Shown here: piece by piece, positions 22,758 through 32,164 of the stretch
How the letters are laid out: each line of letters begins with the position of its first letter
How positions within the stretch are numbered: the first letter of the stretch is position 1
Assembly: GCA_029879735.1 (NCBI GenBank)
Contig: JAOUPS010000006.1
Span: forward strand, 1-39,673
Length of the DNA stretch: 39,673 nucleotides
Reading direction: 5' to 3'
From: Candidatus Bathyarchaeota archaeon
GTDB lineage: Archaea; Thermoproteota; Bathyarchaeia; Bathyarchaeales; Bathycorpusculaceae
Notes under the pieces: generated by a model
What the model was told of the DNA's origin: nothing
What the model saw: the letters and a program-made list of their open reading frames with translations, nothing else
Databases searched by the model: none
Position numbers and translations under genes: made by a program

Positions 22758-24758
22758 TTGGCTGAAGAAGAAATCCAAAAGAAAAGCAAAACCGAAGCGC
22801 CACGAATAGGAGTTTTCGTTTGTGAATGCGGTTCCAATATTCAGTCGATGATGGATGTTGAGGATTTGACAAGATACGCCAAAACATTGCCAAACGTCGT
22901 TTACGCAGAACACATGAATTACCCATGCAGCCGCCAAGGTCAGGAAAAAATAATAGATGCGATAAAGAAGCGTGGGCTAAACCGTGTTGTTGTGGCTGGC
23001 TGTTCGCCTAGGATTTACGAAGCGATTTTTCGGCGATGTGTTTCCCGAGCCAGCTTGAACCCGTGGCTTTTCGAGATGGCAAACATTCGCGAATTCTCGT
23101 TTTATTGTCATCAAAAGACGCCTGAAGAGGCAGCTAAGAAAGCGAAGGACATAATGAAGATGGCAGTGGCCAAGGCAAGATTGCTTGAGCCGTTGCAACC
23201 CATCGAATTGCCTGTAACGAAGAAAGTCATGGTTATCGGCGGGGGGATCGCAGGCATAAGCGCAGCACTGGACTTGGCTGACATGGGATTCAAGGTTTAT
23301 TTGGTTGAAAAAACTGAGACCATTGGCGGTCACATGGCATTATTGGACAAGACATTTCCAACTCTTGACTGTAGTATATGCATCGAAGGTCCAAAAATGG
23401 TAGATGTAGGACGGCATCCTAACATCGAAATAATATCTTACGCTGACATTTTGAAAGTTGATGGATACGCGGGCAATTTTAAGGTAAAGATTCAGAAAAA
23501 CCCCCGGTATATTATAGCCGCAAACTGTACCGGATGTGGCGAATGCAGAGACGCTTGCCCCATTGAGTATCCAAACCCGGCGGACATGAAGTTGGGCGTG
23601 AGAAAAGCCATTTCTGTTCCATTCGACCAAGCTGTTCCGCTTATCTACACAATCAATAAGGATTATTGCATTGAATGCTACAAGTGTGTGGACGCTTGCG
23701 GCGCCCGGCAAGCCATAAATTTTGACCAGAAACCTGAAGAAGTTGAAGTCAACGTGGGAGCCATAATAGTTGCCATAGGCTATGACATGTATAACCCTGA
23801 GGATATGGAGTGCTACGGCTATGGCAAATATGAAAATGTATTCACGGCTTTGGAGTTTGAGAGACTTATTTTAGCGGCTGGACCCACTGCCGGCAAAGTG
23901 ATTCGGGCCTCAGATGGACAGAAACCACACTCCGTTGCTTTTTTGCAGTGTGTGGGTTCACGTGACATCAACAGGTATGAGTATTGTACCAGTTTCTGTT
24001 GCATGTACACGCTGAAGCATGCAGTTATGCTGAAAGAGAAGTACAAAGACGACGTTCAAGTTTATGTGTTTTACAATGACATGCGAAGCAACTTCAAAGG
24101 CTACGAGGAATTCTTTAATAGGGCTCAGAAGTCTGGAGTCAACTTTATCAGGGTGAAGCTGGAAAATCGACGGATAACCGAAGACGCCGAAACCAAAAAC
24201 CTCGTGGTTTACGCTGAGACAGAAGACGGCAAACCTGTTAAGGCGGAAACGGAAATGGCGGTTCTGGCAAACGCGGCTGTTCCGGTCCAAAACGCAACAG
24301 AACTGGCAGAAATCCTGAAGATTCCAGTAGGGACAAACGGCTTTTTTGTGGAATGTCAACCGAAAATTAGACCTAATGAAACAGATACACCTGGAATATT
24401 TTTGGCTGGGGCATGTCAAGGGTTGAAAGATATACCTTTCACTGTTGCGCATGGAAGTGGTGCAGCTGCACAAGCAGCATCAATCCTTGGGAAGTCTAAG
24501 TGGATTGTTGAGCCTTTGGTTGCAAGGGTGAATGAAGATCTCTGCAGTGGATGTGGAATCTGCGAGTCTGTTTGCAGCTACGATGCTGTGCGGATCGAAG
24601 AGATCGGCGGAAAAAACCTGGCGAAAGTCACGGAAGGTTTATGTAGGGGATGCGGTATCTGCGGCGGCGCCTGTCCTGTGGGAGCTATAACGATGCCTCA
24701 TTATACGAGCGAGCAAGTTGTTGCGCAAGTTAGAGCGGTTTTGGAAGAGGTGAAGTGA
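22758..24758 (+). CDS. hdrA: HdrA-like electron-bifurcating flavoprotein subunit
   Basis: 666 residues, full-length HdrA. The N-terminal domain has VCECG and GCSPR. FAD-binding Rossmann motif GGGIAG is at 161-166. TLDCSICIEGPKMVDVGRHP follows, then ferredoxin clusters CTGCGECRDACP and CIECYKCVDAC. The characteristic HdrA cluster ligands QCVGSRD then YCTSFCC are present, and two C-terminal clusters (CSGCGICESVC, CRGCGICGGACP) close the protein. HdrA FAD splits electron pairs between ferredoxin and a heterodisulfide-type acceptor in HdrABC-MvhADG or F420-linked variants. TTG start. It sits between the polyferredoxin and an HdrA-MvhD fusion. No HdrB or HdrC in the window, so the acceptor side is unknown. 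Confidence 0.92.
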   Translation: MAEEEIQKKSKTEAPRIGVFVCECGSNIQSMMDVEDLTRYAKTLPNVVYAEHMNYPCSRQGQEKIIDAIKKRGLNRVVVAGCSPRIYEAIFRRCVSRASLNPWLFEMANIREFSFYCHQKTPEEAAKKAKDIMKMAVAKARLLEPLQPIELPVTKKVMVIGGGIAGISAALDLADMGFKVYLVEKTETIGGHMALLDKTFPTLDCSICIEGPKMVDVGRHPNIEIISYADILKVDGYAGNFKVKIQKNPRYIIAANCTGCGECRDACPIEYPNPADMKLGVRKAISVPFDQAVPLIYTINKDYCIECYKCVDACGARQAINFDQKPEEVEVNVGAIIVAIGYDMYNPEDMECYGYGKYENVFTALEFERLILAAGPTAGKVIRASDGQKPHSVAFLQCVGSRDINRYEYCTSFCCMYTLKHAVMLKEKYKDDVQVYVFYNDMRSNFKGYEEFFNRAQKSGVNFIRVKLENRRITEDAETKNLVVYAETEDGKPVKAETEMAVLANAAVPVQNATELAEILKIPVGTNGFFVECQPKIRPNETDTPGIFLAGACQGLKDIPFTVAHGSGAAAQAASILGKSKWIVEPLVARVNEDLCSGCGICESVCSYDAVRIEEIGGKNLAKVTEGLCRGCGICGGACPVGAITMPHYTSEQVVAQVRAVLEEVK

Positions 24759-24759
24759 C

Positions 24760-27255
24760 GTGGCGCAAGAGTCTCCTCAAGACGTAGTTGAGCCGCGAAT
24801 CGGCGTGTTCATCTGTTATTGCGGACTCAACATTGGTGCTGTAGTAGACGTAGAAGATGTTGCAAATTACGCTCGCTCTCTGCCGAACGTAGTCTATGTC
24901 AAAACCAACCGGTACACTTGTGCGGACCCTGGGCAAGATGAGATTAGAAAAGGGATAGAGGAGCACAAGCTTAATCGTGTCGTTGTGGCTGCGTGTTCTC
25001 CGAGGATGCATGAGCCAACGTTCAGAAGAACTGTTTCAGACGCTGGCTTAAACCCGTTCCTTTTTGAGATGGCAAACGTCCGCGAATTTTCATCGTGGTG
25101 CCATTCAAGCACGCCGAAAGAAGCTACAGAAAAAGCAAAAGACCTTGTTAAGATGGCTGTTGCAAAAGTGAGGTTGTTGCGACCGCTTGAAACGATTGAA
25201 GTTCCTGTTACCAACAATGCTTTAGTGGTAGGCGGGGGAGTTGCTGGCTCAACTGCAGCCTTGTCGCTTGCAAACATGGGATATAAAGTGTACTTGGTTG
25301 ACAGAGCTGAAAGCATTGGGGGACACATGGCCCAGCTGGGCAGAACTTTTCCTCTGTTCGAGTGCTCTGTGTGTCCACAAGTGAACAGGTGCCCAAGGTT
25401 CTCTTGTGTTGCCACAAAAATAGGAGATGTGGCAGCGAATCCAAACATTCAGTTGCTTACCTACTCTGAAGTGAAGGAGGTCGAGGGCGTAATCGGAAGC
25501 TACAAGGTAAAGGTCGTTAAGAAACCAAGATTTGTTGACGAGTCAAAATGTTTGGGGTGCTGTGACACTTGTGTAGAAAAATGTCCCGTTCAAGTTTCGA
25601 ATGAATTTGACGCAGGCATGCGTATGCGGAAGGCAATTTACGTTCCGTTCGAGCAGGCTGTACCCTTGTTTCACACGATTGATAAGGAAAACTGTCTCTA
25701 TTTCAAAGATGGTAGCTGCACTGAATGCAAGGACGCATGCGAAGTAGATGCAATAGATTTTGAGCAGAAGCCAGAGGAGACAACGTTTGAAGTCGGTACG
25801 ATTATAATTGCGACAGGTTTCGATGTTTACGAACCCTGTGACTTGAAGCAATACGGGTATGGGCAGTATAGAAATGTGGTAACTGGTCTTCAGCTCGAAC
25901 GAATTTTGGATACGGGTACTCAAATTATCGGAGAGCTTGTAAGACCTTCAGATGGTAAAAAGCCGAGTAGCCTAACTTTCATTCAGTGTGTGGGTTCTCG
26001 TGATGTTAATAAGTTTGAGTATTGTTCCGGTTTCTGTTGCATGTTAACATTGAAAAACGCAGTTTTGCTTAAAGAAAAATACGGTAATAACCTTCAGATT
26101 AACGTGCTCTATACAGATATGCGCACTAACAGGAAAGGCTACGAAGAACTCTTCAGAAGAGCCCGAAATATGGAAATCAATTTTGTACGGGCGAAGCTTA
26201 CAGATAGAAAGGTTATTGGAAACCCTGAAACAGAAAGTTTAACTGTATACGCAGAAACAGAAAATAATGATTCAATAGAAATAAAGAGCGACATGTTGGT
26301 GCTGGCGACAGCGGCGATTCCAAGTAAAGGTTCAGAAGAAGTAGCAAGGCTCTTTAATATCTCTCGAGGGACAAACGGCTTTTTCATGGAAAGTCACCCT
26401 AAATTGAAACCTATTGATACCCCCGTAGATGGCGTATTTGTCGCCGGAGCATGTCAAGGTGCTAAGGATGTTCCTTACAGTGTTTCCCAAGGAAGTGGAG
26501 CAGCGGCAAGAGCTGCAACCATACTTTCAAAGAAAACATGGAAAATTGAGCCAATAGTCTCAGTTGTTGATCCTGAAAAGTGTAGAAATGTAACTGTAAA
26601 ATGCGGTATATGCGCTGAACGTTGTCCTTACGGATCTATAACGATTGTTGAAAAACAACCTGCAGAAGTGATAACCGCCATGTGTCACGGATGTGGAACA
26701 TGCGTGGCAGAATGTCCAGCAGACGCCATAACCCAGATGCACTTCACAGACGCCCAAATCTTCGCCCAGATAAGAGCAGCTCTAGAAACGAATTCTGAAG
26801 ACAAGATTTTGGCTTTCCTCTGTAACTGGTGCAGCTATGCGGGAGCGGACCTAGCGGGCACGAGCAGATTTGAATATCCGCCAATCATAAGACCCATACG
26901 GGTCATGTGCTCAGGAAGAGTTGATCGAGACTTCATTCTAGAAGCCTTCAGACTCGGCGCAGGCATGGTCATGGTTGGAGCATGTCACCTACCATACGAC
27001 TGCCACTATATCAGCGGAAACTTTAAGATGAAGGCTAGAATGGATGCTCTGGCACCGATGCTACAGAAGCTTGGACTAAGCCCGGAAAGGTTCCGTGTGG
27101 AATATGTTTCCGCTGCTGAAGGAGTGAAGTTTGCAGAAGTTGTTAAGGAAATGACCGAGCAAATGCGTGCCTTAGGCAAGGATAAAATCAAAGCCGAAAA
27201 TGAGAAACTGCACCCCATATTAGAAAAAATGCTGAAAAGAAAGAAAATCATTTAA
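24760..27255 (+). CDS. HdrA-MvhD fusion protein
   Basis: 831 residues. An HdrA body (GGGVAG FAD motif; QCVGSRD then YCSGFCC; terminal clusters CGICAERCP and CHGCGTCVAECP) is joined to an MvhD domain from about residue 685. The latter has CNWCSYAGADLAG, RVMCSGRVD and GACHLPYDCHY, the [2Fe-2S] ligands of MvhD. MvhD normally bridges a hydrogenase or F420 dehydrogenase to HdrA. The HdrA part is altered after the FAD domain: CSVCPQVNRCPRFSC replaces the usual CSICxxxPKM and adds two cysteines. One ferredoxin motif is CLGCCDTCVEKCP. GTG start, one base after hdrA. The pair HdrA + HdrA-MvhD recalls the QmoA/QmoB arrangement and may form a heterodimer. It overlaps the MFS gene by 8 bp tail to tail. 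Confidence 0.9.
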   Translation: MAQESPQDVVEPRIGVFICYCGLNIGAVVDVEDVANYARSLPNVVYVKTNRYTCADPGQDEIRKGIEEHKLNRVVVAACSPRMHEPTFRRTVSDAGLNPFLFEMANVREFSSWCHSSTPKEATEKAKDLVKMAVAKVRLLRPLETIEVPVTNNALVVGGGVAGSTAALSLANMGYKVYLVDRAESIGGHMAQLGRTFPLFECSVCPQVNRCPRFSCVATKIGDVAANPNIQLLTYSEVKEVEGVIGSYKVKVVKKPRFVDESKCLGCCDTCVEKCPVQVSNEFDAGMRMRKAIYVPFEQAVPLFHTIDKENCLYFKDGSCTECKDACEVDAIDFEQKPEETTFEVGTIIIATGFDVYEPCDLKQYGYGQYRNVVTGLQLERILDTGTQIIGELVRPSDGKKPSSLTFIQCVGSRDVNKFEYCSGFCCMLTLKNAVLLKEKYGNNLQINVLYTDMRTNRKGYEELFRRARNMEINFVRAKLTDRKVIGNPETESLTVYAETENNDSIEIKSDMLVLATAAIPSKGSEEVARLFNISRGTNGFFMESHPKLKPIDTPVDGVFVAGACQGAKDVPYSVSQGSGAAARAATILSKKTWKIEPIVSVVDPEKCRNVTVKCGICAERCPYGSITIVEKQPAEVITAMCHGCGTCVAECPADAITQMHFTDAQIFAQIRAALETNSEDKILAFLCNWCSYAGADLAGTSRFEYPPIIRPIRVMCSGRVDRDFILEAFRLGAGMVMVGACHLPYDCHYISGNFKMKARMDALAPMLQKLGLSPERFRVEYVSAAEGVKFAEVVKEMTEQMRALGKDKIKAENEKLHPILEKMLKRKKII

Positions 27256-28408
27256 CTAGTCTTTTCTTTGGAAGCATTAAGGAAATGACTAGTGCTGCTA
27301 ATGCGAAAATTGTTAGTAGGTAGAAGGCTGATTCTAAACCGTAATTATCCGCACAATAGCCTGCAATGGATTGCGAGATTGAGCCGATTCCAAAGGATGT
27401 GAAGAAAAACATGCCGTAAACGGTTCCCCTCATGTTTTCTGGACTCAAAAAGCCTGTAAGGGAGTTTAACGCTGGTTGATGTGCATAAAAACTTATTCCG
27501 TAAAGAGCTATAAACAAAGCGACTCCTAGCAAATAAATTGGCAAAAACTGCAGGGTAAATAGGCTTATCACTACGCCGAGTGAAGTTGCTATTAACACCT
27601 TTTTGGAACCGAATAAATCAGCGGTTTTTCCTCCAAACCACTGAGCTGGAACACCAGAAGCCAAAACCAACGTGAAAGCTATTGAAGCCCATATCGGGTC
27701 AATTCCCTTAGCTTCTGTTAGATAAGTTGGGAAAAAATATTCAACTCCTTTCATAAACAAACCAATCGTTATGTTGAAAATTAGGATTATCCTTAGCTCT
27801 GGGATCTTGAATACGTCAAGGAACTTAATGTTTGAAACTTTTTTGATTTCCGATTTTTCTATTCTTTTGAAAAATGATGTTGCAAGGATAATGCAGAATG
27901 TGCCGAAGAGTATGAAGGCAAACTGCCATCCAAGATATGAGCCGATAAACCATGCTATTGTTGGTGTTAGCATTACGCCTAAGGTTCCACCTACCCCGTG
28001 CAGTCCCATTGCTTCAGCGGTTCCCTTGCGAAAAGTTTTGGATATTAATGAATTTGCAGTTGGATGATAAAGACTTGCCCAAACAGCAATCAAAACTAAT
28101 GCTAGGGCATATATGACAATGTTGCTTGCAAAAAACATAAGGAATGTTGAAATTCCTGAAAAGGCTAGAAACGAAGCGATTATTTTTGTTTCTCCTATTT
28201 TGTCGCCTAAGGGACCGCCGAGAAGTGAGCCTGCACCATAAATGAAGGATGCTACTGTGCCAACGGTTCCCATAACAAAATTGGAAACCCCTAAGTCACT
28301 CATGATTATGGTTAAGAGTGGTGGCGCAATAACAAACAATGAATGGTTAAGTGAATGTGCACCCCCGAGCATTACCAGTAGTCGCTTTTTCTCACTTCTG
28401 CGAGTCAA
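27248..28408 (-). CDS. Major facilitator superfamily transporter
   Basis: 386 residues, about 12 membrane helices, normal for MFS. The helix 2-3 loop has GGPLGDKIGETK, and the equivalent loop in the second half has GGKTADLFGSKK. SLYHPTANSLISKTF and LHGVGGTLGVMLTP resemble members related to sugar/organic-anion or fosmidomycin-resistance exporters. The substrate cannot be told. TTG start after GAGGAG. Convergent with the HdrA-MvhD gene and overlapping it by 8 bp. Confidence 0.85.
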   Translation of the reverse strand: MTRRSEKKRLLVMLGGAHSLNHSLFVIAPPLLTIIMSDLGVSNFVMGTVGTVASFIYGAGSLLGGPLGDKIGETKIIASFLAFSGISTFLMFFASNIVIYALALVLIAVWASLYHPTANSLISKTFRKGTAEAMGLHGVGGTLGVMLTPTIAWFIGSYLGWQFAFILFGTFCIILATSFFKRIEKSEIKKVSNIKFLDVFKIPELRIILIFNITIGLFMKGVEYFFPTYLTEAKGIDPIWASIAFTLVLASGVPAQWFGGKTADLFGSKKVLIATSLGVVISLFTLQFLPIYLLGVALFIALYGISFYAHQPALNSLTGFLSPENMRGTVYGMFFFTSFGIGSISQSIAGYCADNYGLESAFYLLTIFALAALVISLMLPKKRLVK

Positions 28409-28524
28409 TTAGACTCCTCTTTTGAAGAATGAATCGTTCAAAAACCAGTTAATAAGCCTTTTAGTAAGTTAATCGCTCCTTTGAGTGCGCCACTTAGCTA
28501 TTAACCCTTAACAGATCTGGCTAT

Positions 28525-31440
28525 TTAACCCGAGAAACTCTTTGCACGGTCTTTCTTGTCTTCCCAATACTCTCGTGTTCGCAGATACTGAATTTTTGCC
28601 TTTAGAAGGTCCATGTAAAATTCACCTTCCTTCTGATGCATTTTTCCAAGAATTCTGAAGGCGGTTTCTGGACCGACCCCTCTAACCTCTAATGCCATGA
28701 TTGCGTTTTTGCCATAACTCAATATTAGGTCAGCTGTGCGTCTTGCATGGGTTAAACCTTCAAGCTCCTCTTCTGTTAATTCTTTGTCTCCAAGTCTTTT
28801 CTTCAAAATTTCACGTATAGCCGTTGGGTTCTGGTTTGGACGTATGAGTGCCAAGAGTTTTGATTTGCACTTTTTGCATGTGGGTTTTTCCGGCAAGCTT
28901 CTGATCTTCTTTTCAACTGTCCATTCACCACATGACATGCAGAGCAGAGTCGCTGTTCTAGCTTCTATCGCCCTTTTCATTCTCTCTATATTGCTTAATA
29001 GAACTCGTTCAGGAGCCATAAGCTCTGAAATGTCCGAATACTTCGCGAGTATATGGTATGCCAGAGGTGTGGGCTTTTCATAACGGTGTATGGTGCTGAC
29101 CCTTATCTTTCCTTTTCTAATATCGTTCATAAGTTTCTTCACTTTCTTAATGTCTACTTTTTCAAGCATTGCTTCCCGCAAGGTTTCATCGAAAATCGGC
29201 GTTTTCTTGAACTGTTCCGACAGCTGTCTTGATCTTTTAGGTCCCATAGTTTTTCCGCGCGGCAGTGCGCCAAATCTCTCAGCCACGAACTTCATCTTGT
29301 AAGAGAAAGGAAATCTAGCTTCCAAATAATCATTAAAGGATTTTTCTACCTCTGCAACTGACAAATTGAAAAGGGTTACAGGCAGTTTTACTGTTTCCTT
29401 TGCGGTTAGTTTTCGTGGTGTTTCAATTAGGATTCTGTAGCCATCGTTCCACCATCCCGTTATGAGTTCTCGGTCTGAAAGTGCAGCGTCAAAAATGCAG
29501 CCCAATGTGCGATTCACGATCTCACCGAAGCACGCATGAATTATGACGTATTTATTAAAGAGTTCAAGAAGAATATGATTATGTGTTGGCAGCGGCGCAC
29601 CCTGTTTCAGATGTTCTTCAATCTCTTCAACAGCCTTAACTAGACTTGACTTGTCTGTTGCAAGTTCTTCTGCAAGCTTTCCTGCTGCAACTTCAGCTTT
29701 CCTGGTTCTCCTTAGCTCTTTTGCAATTTTTTCTCGCATTCTTCCCGTTTGTTGCGCTAGGTTGAATGGTACGGGAAGCATTTCCCCGTCCCATCCTGGA
29801 ATCGCCGCCAATGGATCTTCTGAGGGAACTACGTAAACTGTGCCTGTTTCGTCTTCTATCTGGACTATGCGCCAAACTTTTCCTCTGATTATAAAGTTTA
29901 GTCCTACACGGGCTCTTAAAGCCATGAACTCGTCGCCTAATGTGCCTATTTTGCGGTCTGAAATTATGTTTACAATTGGGTAGCGTCTCTCATCGGGGAT
30001 CATGGATAGGTTTTCGTAATAGTAACGCCTAGTCTTCCGAGTTCCCCTCAAAAACTCTCCTTCTCGTTCAATTCTTAACTCGTTCAACCAATCTAGATAA
30101 TCAACCACATCTAAAAGTTTCTTTTCTGTAAGATTTCTATAAGGGTATGCCCTTCGCAGTACAGCTAAAAGCGTTTTTAAATCTGTGTTTCTCTTGTCCA
30201 AGAGTATTCCAGCAACTTGGTGAGCTAAAACATCTAGAGCATTCTCATGAATTAGAACTGGCTCCAGCTTGCCTTTGTAAGCACTTTTCACAGCCGCCAT
30301 TGACTCCAGCGTATCATCCGGAAAAGCTGTAACAATCACACCTTCAGAAAGCCTGTCTAAACGGTGACCGCTTCTCCCAACCCTTTGGATGAGGCTGCTG
30401 ACTTGTCTCGGTGAAAGGTATTGAATAACAAGATCTACGTTGCCTATGTCTATCCCAAGTTCTAACGTGCTTGTACAGATTATCGCTTTCAAGACCTCCG
30501 ATTTGAACTCATCCTCTATCTTTGCGCGCTCTTCCTTTGACAGGGAGCCGTGATGAACCGCTATGTCGAATCGCTTGAGCTGGTTAAACTTGTGGCCGAG
30601 CATCTCCGCGTTTGTTCTGCTGTTTACGAAGATCAGCGTTGATCTGTGGCTGTCCACAAGCTCTGTTATTCGCCTTATTCTCGCCGCTGCCTCTGGCGAA
30701 GTTCTGAGTTTTCCAGCTAAATCGTAATCGTCCTCTTCTGGGTTTGGGGTGTCTACCAAGTATCTGTAGCCCTTTGGCATGGCTACTTCAACAACTTTGA
30801 TGCTTCTGCGTGTCCCAGCGATGAATTTCGCAACTTTTTCTGGGTTAGCCACGGTTGCTGATAACCCGATTCTTTGGAATTCTCTTCCAGCAATCTCGTA
30901 TAAGCGTTCTAATGCTATCGTTAGCTGAACTCCACGCTTGCTTGATGCTAGTTCGTGTACCTCATCTACGATGAGATGTTTGACGTGACTTAGGTGCTGC
31001 TTCATGCGTGAACCAGGAAGGATGGCTTGAAGAGTTTCCGGCGTCGTAACAAGCATATTAGGTGGGAAAATGGCTTGTCTTCTACGAAGTTTTATCTCCG
31101 TGTCACCGTGTCTCACTTCAATTGAGACATCAAGTCTGGAAGCCCAAAAGGACAAACGTTTTAACATATCACGATTTAGGGCTCTCAAGGGAGTAATGTA
31201 AACTATCGATATGCATTTCTCCCCATTTCGTTGAACGAAATTGGAGAATATCGGCAGAAGAACAGCCTCTGTTTTCCCACTTCCAGTAGGCGCAATCAAA
31301 AGCACGTTTTCCCCACGTAGTATCGGCGGAATAGCCATAACTTGTGGGAGGGTAGGCTCAGAAAACCCTAATTCAGCCAACGCACCAGAGACTGGTTCAG
31401 CAAGCAGCTGGAAAACATTGGAACCCAAAGTTTCTCCCAC
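28525..31440 (-). CDS. lhr: Lhr-family superfamily 2 helicase
   Basis: 971 residues. RecA-like core: motif I APTGSGKT at 50-57, PLRALNRD, motif II DEVH at 159-162, SAT in GLSATVANP, STLELGIDIG, and motif VI QRVGRSGHR. The Lhr winged-helix/domain-4 region follows. A C-terminal segment has a four-cysteine zinc ribbon (CMSCGEW then CKKCKSK) and a helix-hairpin-helix-like GVGPETAFRILG. Lhr enzymes are ATP-dependent 3'-5' translocases unwinding DNA or RNA:DNA hybrids, linked to repair and RNA handling in archaea. The zinc ribbon and HhH tail separate it from the shortest Lhr forms. GTG start without a strong Shine-Dalgarno; a slightly later start is possible. Confidence 0.92.
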   Translation of the reverse strand: MGETLGSNVFQLLAEPVSGALAELGFSEPTLPQVMAIPPILRGENVLLIAPTGSGKTEAVLLPIFSNFVQRNGEKCISIVYITPLRALNRDMLKRLSFWASRLDVSIEVRHGDTEIKLRRRQAIFPPNMLVTTPETLQAILPGSRMKQHLSHVKHLIVDEVHELASSKRGVQLTIALERLYEIAGREFQRIGLSATVANPEKVAKFIAGTRRSIKVVEVAMPKGYRYLVDTPNPEEDDYDLAGKLRTSPEAAARIRRITELVDSHRSTLIFVNSRTNAEMLGHKFNQLKRFDIAVHHGSLSKEERAKIEDEFKSEVLKAIICTSTLELGIDIGNVDLVIQYLSPRQVSSLIQRVGRSGHRLDRLSEGVIVTAFPDDTLESMAAVKSAYKGKLEPVLIHENALDVLAHQVAGILLDKRNTDLKTLLAVLRRAYPYRNLTEKKLLDVVDYLDWLNELRIEREGEFLRGTRKTRRYYYENLSMIPDERRYPIVNIISDRKIGTLGDEFMALRARVGLNFIIRGKVWRIVQIEDETGTVYVVPSEDPLAAIPGWDGEMLPVPFNLAQQTGRMREKIAKELRRTRKAEVAAGKLAEELATDKSSLVKAVEEIEEHLKQGAPLPTHNHILLELFNKYVIIHACFGEIVNRTLGCIFDAALSDRELITGWWNDGYRILIETPRKLTAKETVKLPVTLFNLSVAEVEKSFNDYLEARFPFSYKMKFVAERFGALPRGKTMGPKRSRQLSEQFKKTPIFDETLREAMLEKVDIKKVKKLMNDIRKGKIRVSTIHRYEKPTPLAYHILAKYSDISELMAPERVLLSNIERMKRAIEARTATLLCMSCGEWTVEKKIRSLPEKPTCKKCKSKLLALIRPNQNPTAIREILKKRLGDKELTEEELEGLTHARRTADLILSYGKNAIMALEVRGVGPETAFRILGKMHQKEGEFYMDLLKAKIQYLRTREYWEDKKDRAKSFSG

Positions 31441-31718
31441 CCATTACCGAACATCCTCATAAACTATAATCTCGAAAGAACGTTTATTCTTTGCTTCGCG
31501 CACGTCAATCCTGAATTATCCTTCGTTATAGCGTCAATGGGCGTTGGGCTATGCTTCATTATAACCGCACTATTCATCAAACGACCACAAACCAACGAAG
31601 ACTAAAAACAATGATGCAAGCGCACATTAGCGCGCCGCTGCCACTGAGTCAGAGATTTTCTGATGCGGAGTTTCAACTAGGAATACGTTAAATAAAGATA
31701 TGTGAATAGAGCGGTTTG
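31441..31718. other. Intergenic region with a short membrane-like frame
   Basis: A plus-strand frame open from about 31450 to the TAA at 31605 reads FAHVNPELSFVIASMGVGL, then CFIITALFIKRPQTNED, with one membrane helix. The only ATG (31537) leaves 22 residues and has no clear Shine-Dalgarno. It may be a tiny membrane protein or the remnant of a longer gene. CG-rich tracts CGCGCACG (about 31497) and AGCGCGCCGC (about 31629) are also present. Confidence 0.35.
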
Positions 31719-31946
31719 TTATGGTTCTGATGGTCCTGAGACGTACGCCCATATGCTTACCAGGACCAGTGTCAGACAGGCGCCGGCGAATCCTGAAACT
31801 AGAAATCTTATCTGAACCAGTTCTGGTAGTATTGTCAGCAGTGCTGGAATCACATAGTCGGCTGTCAGTTGAGCTATGATTCCGGCCATGAATCCTAAGA
31901 GCGCTAATAGCCCGAAAACCTTTAATCTTTCACCCAAATTTTTCAC
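31719..31946 (-). CDS. Small two-helix membrane protein, unknown
   Basis: 75 residues with two predicted membrane helices (VFGLLALLGFMAGIIAQLTA and FLVSGFAGACLTLVLVSIWA) and a charged N-terminus. The GTG at 31946 overlaps its own Shine-Dalgarno (AAAGGTG). TTG at 31937 (giving MGERLKVFGLL) has better spacing and may be the real start. It diverges from the cdv division cluster across ~220 bp. Family not recognised; a membrane partner of division proteins would be speculation. Confidence 0.65.
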   Translation of the reverse strand: MKNLGERLKVFGLLALLGFMAGIIAQLTADYVIPALLTILPELVQIRFLVSGFAGACLTLVLVSIWAYVSGPSEP

Positions 31947-32068
31947 CTTTACTTACATTTGAATTCTAAGCTCCTTTTTAATCTAACTTACACGTTTTTG
32001 TCTATTACCGTGAAAGCAGCAAGCGTGTCTTTTCATTGGAAAATTAAAGCTCAAAACGGTTTTTAGAA

Positions 32069-32164
32069 GGCTATATAGCGCTGTATATATACGTGAATGT
32101 TTTCAGCATATTAACAATGTATAAGATTTGTTTAAACGAACTCTCATCTTCGGAGGTATATAAT
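32069..32164 (+). promoter_or_regulatory. Promoter and leader of the cdv cluster
   Basis: Two overlapping AT-rich elements, CTATATAG at 32072-32079 and GTATATATAC at 32083-32092, suit a TATA box and predict a start near 32110. The ATG at 32093 would lie on the TATA box and cannot be the start codon. CGGAGGT at 32151-32157 is the Shine-Dalgarno for TTG 32165. Confidence 0.6.

Noticed and set aside
32093-32164. Longer N-terminus for CdvB from ATG 32093
   Set aside because: The ATG directly abuts the TATA element, whereas TTG 32165 has a good GGAGGT site and begins the conserved ESCRT-III N-terminus.
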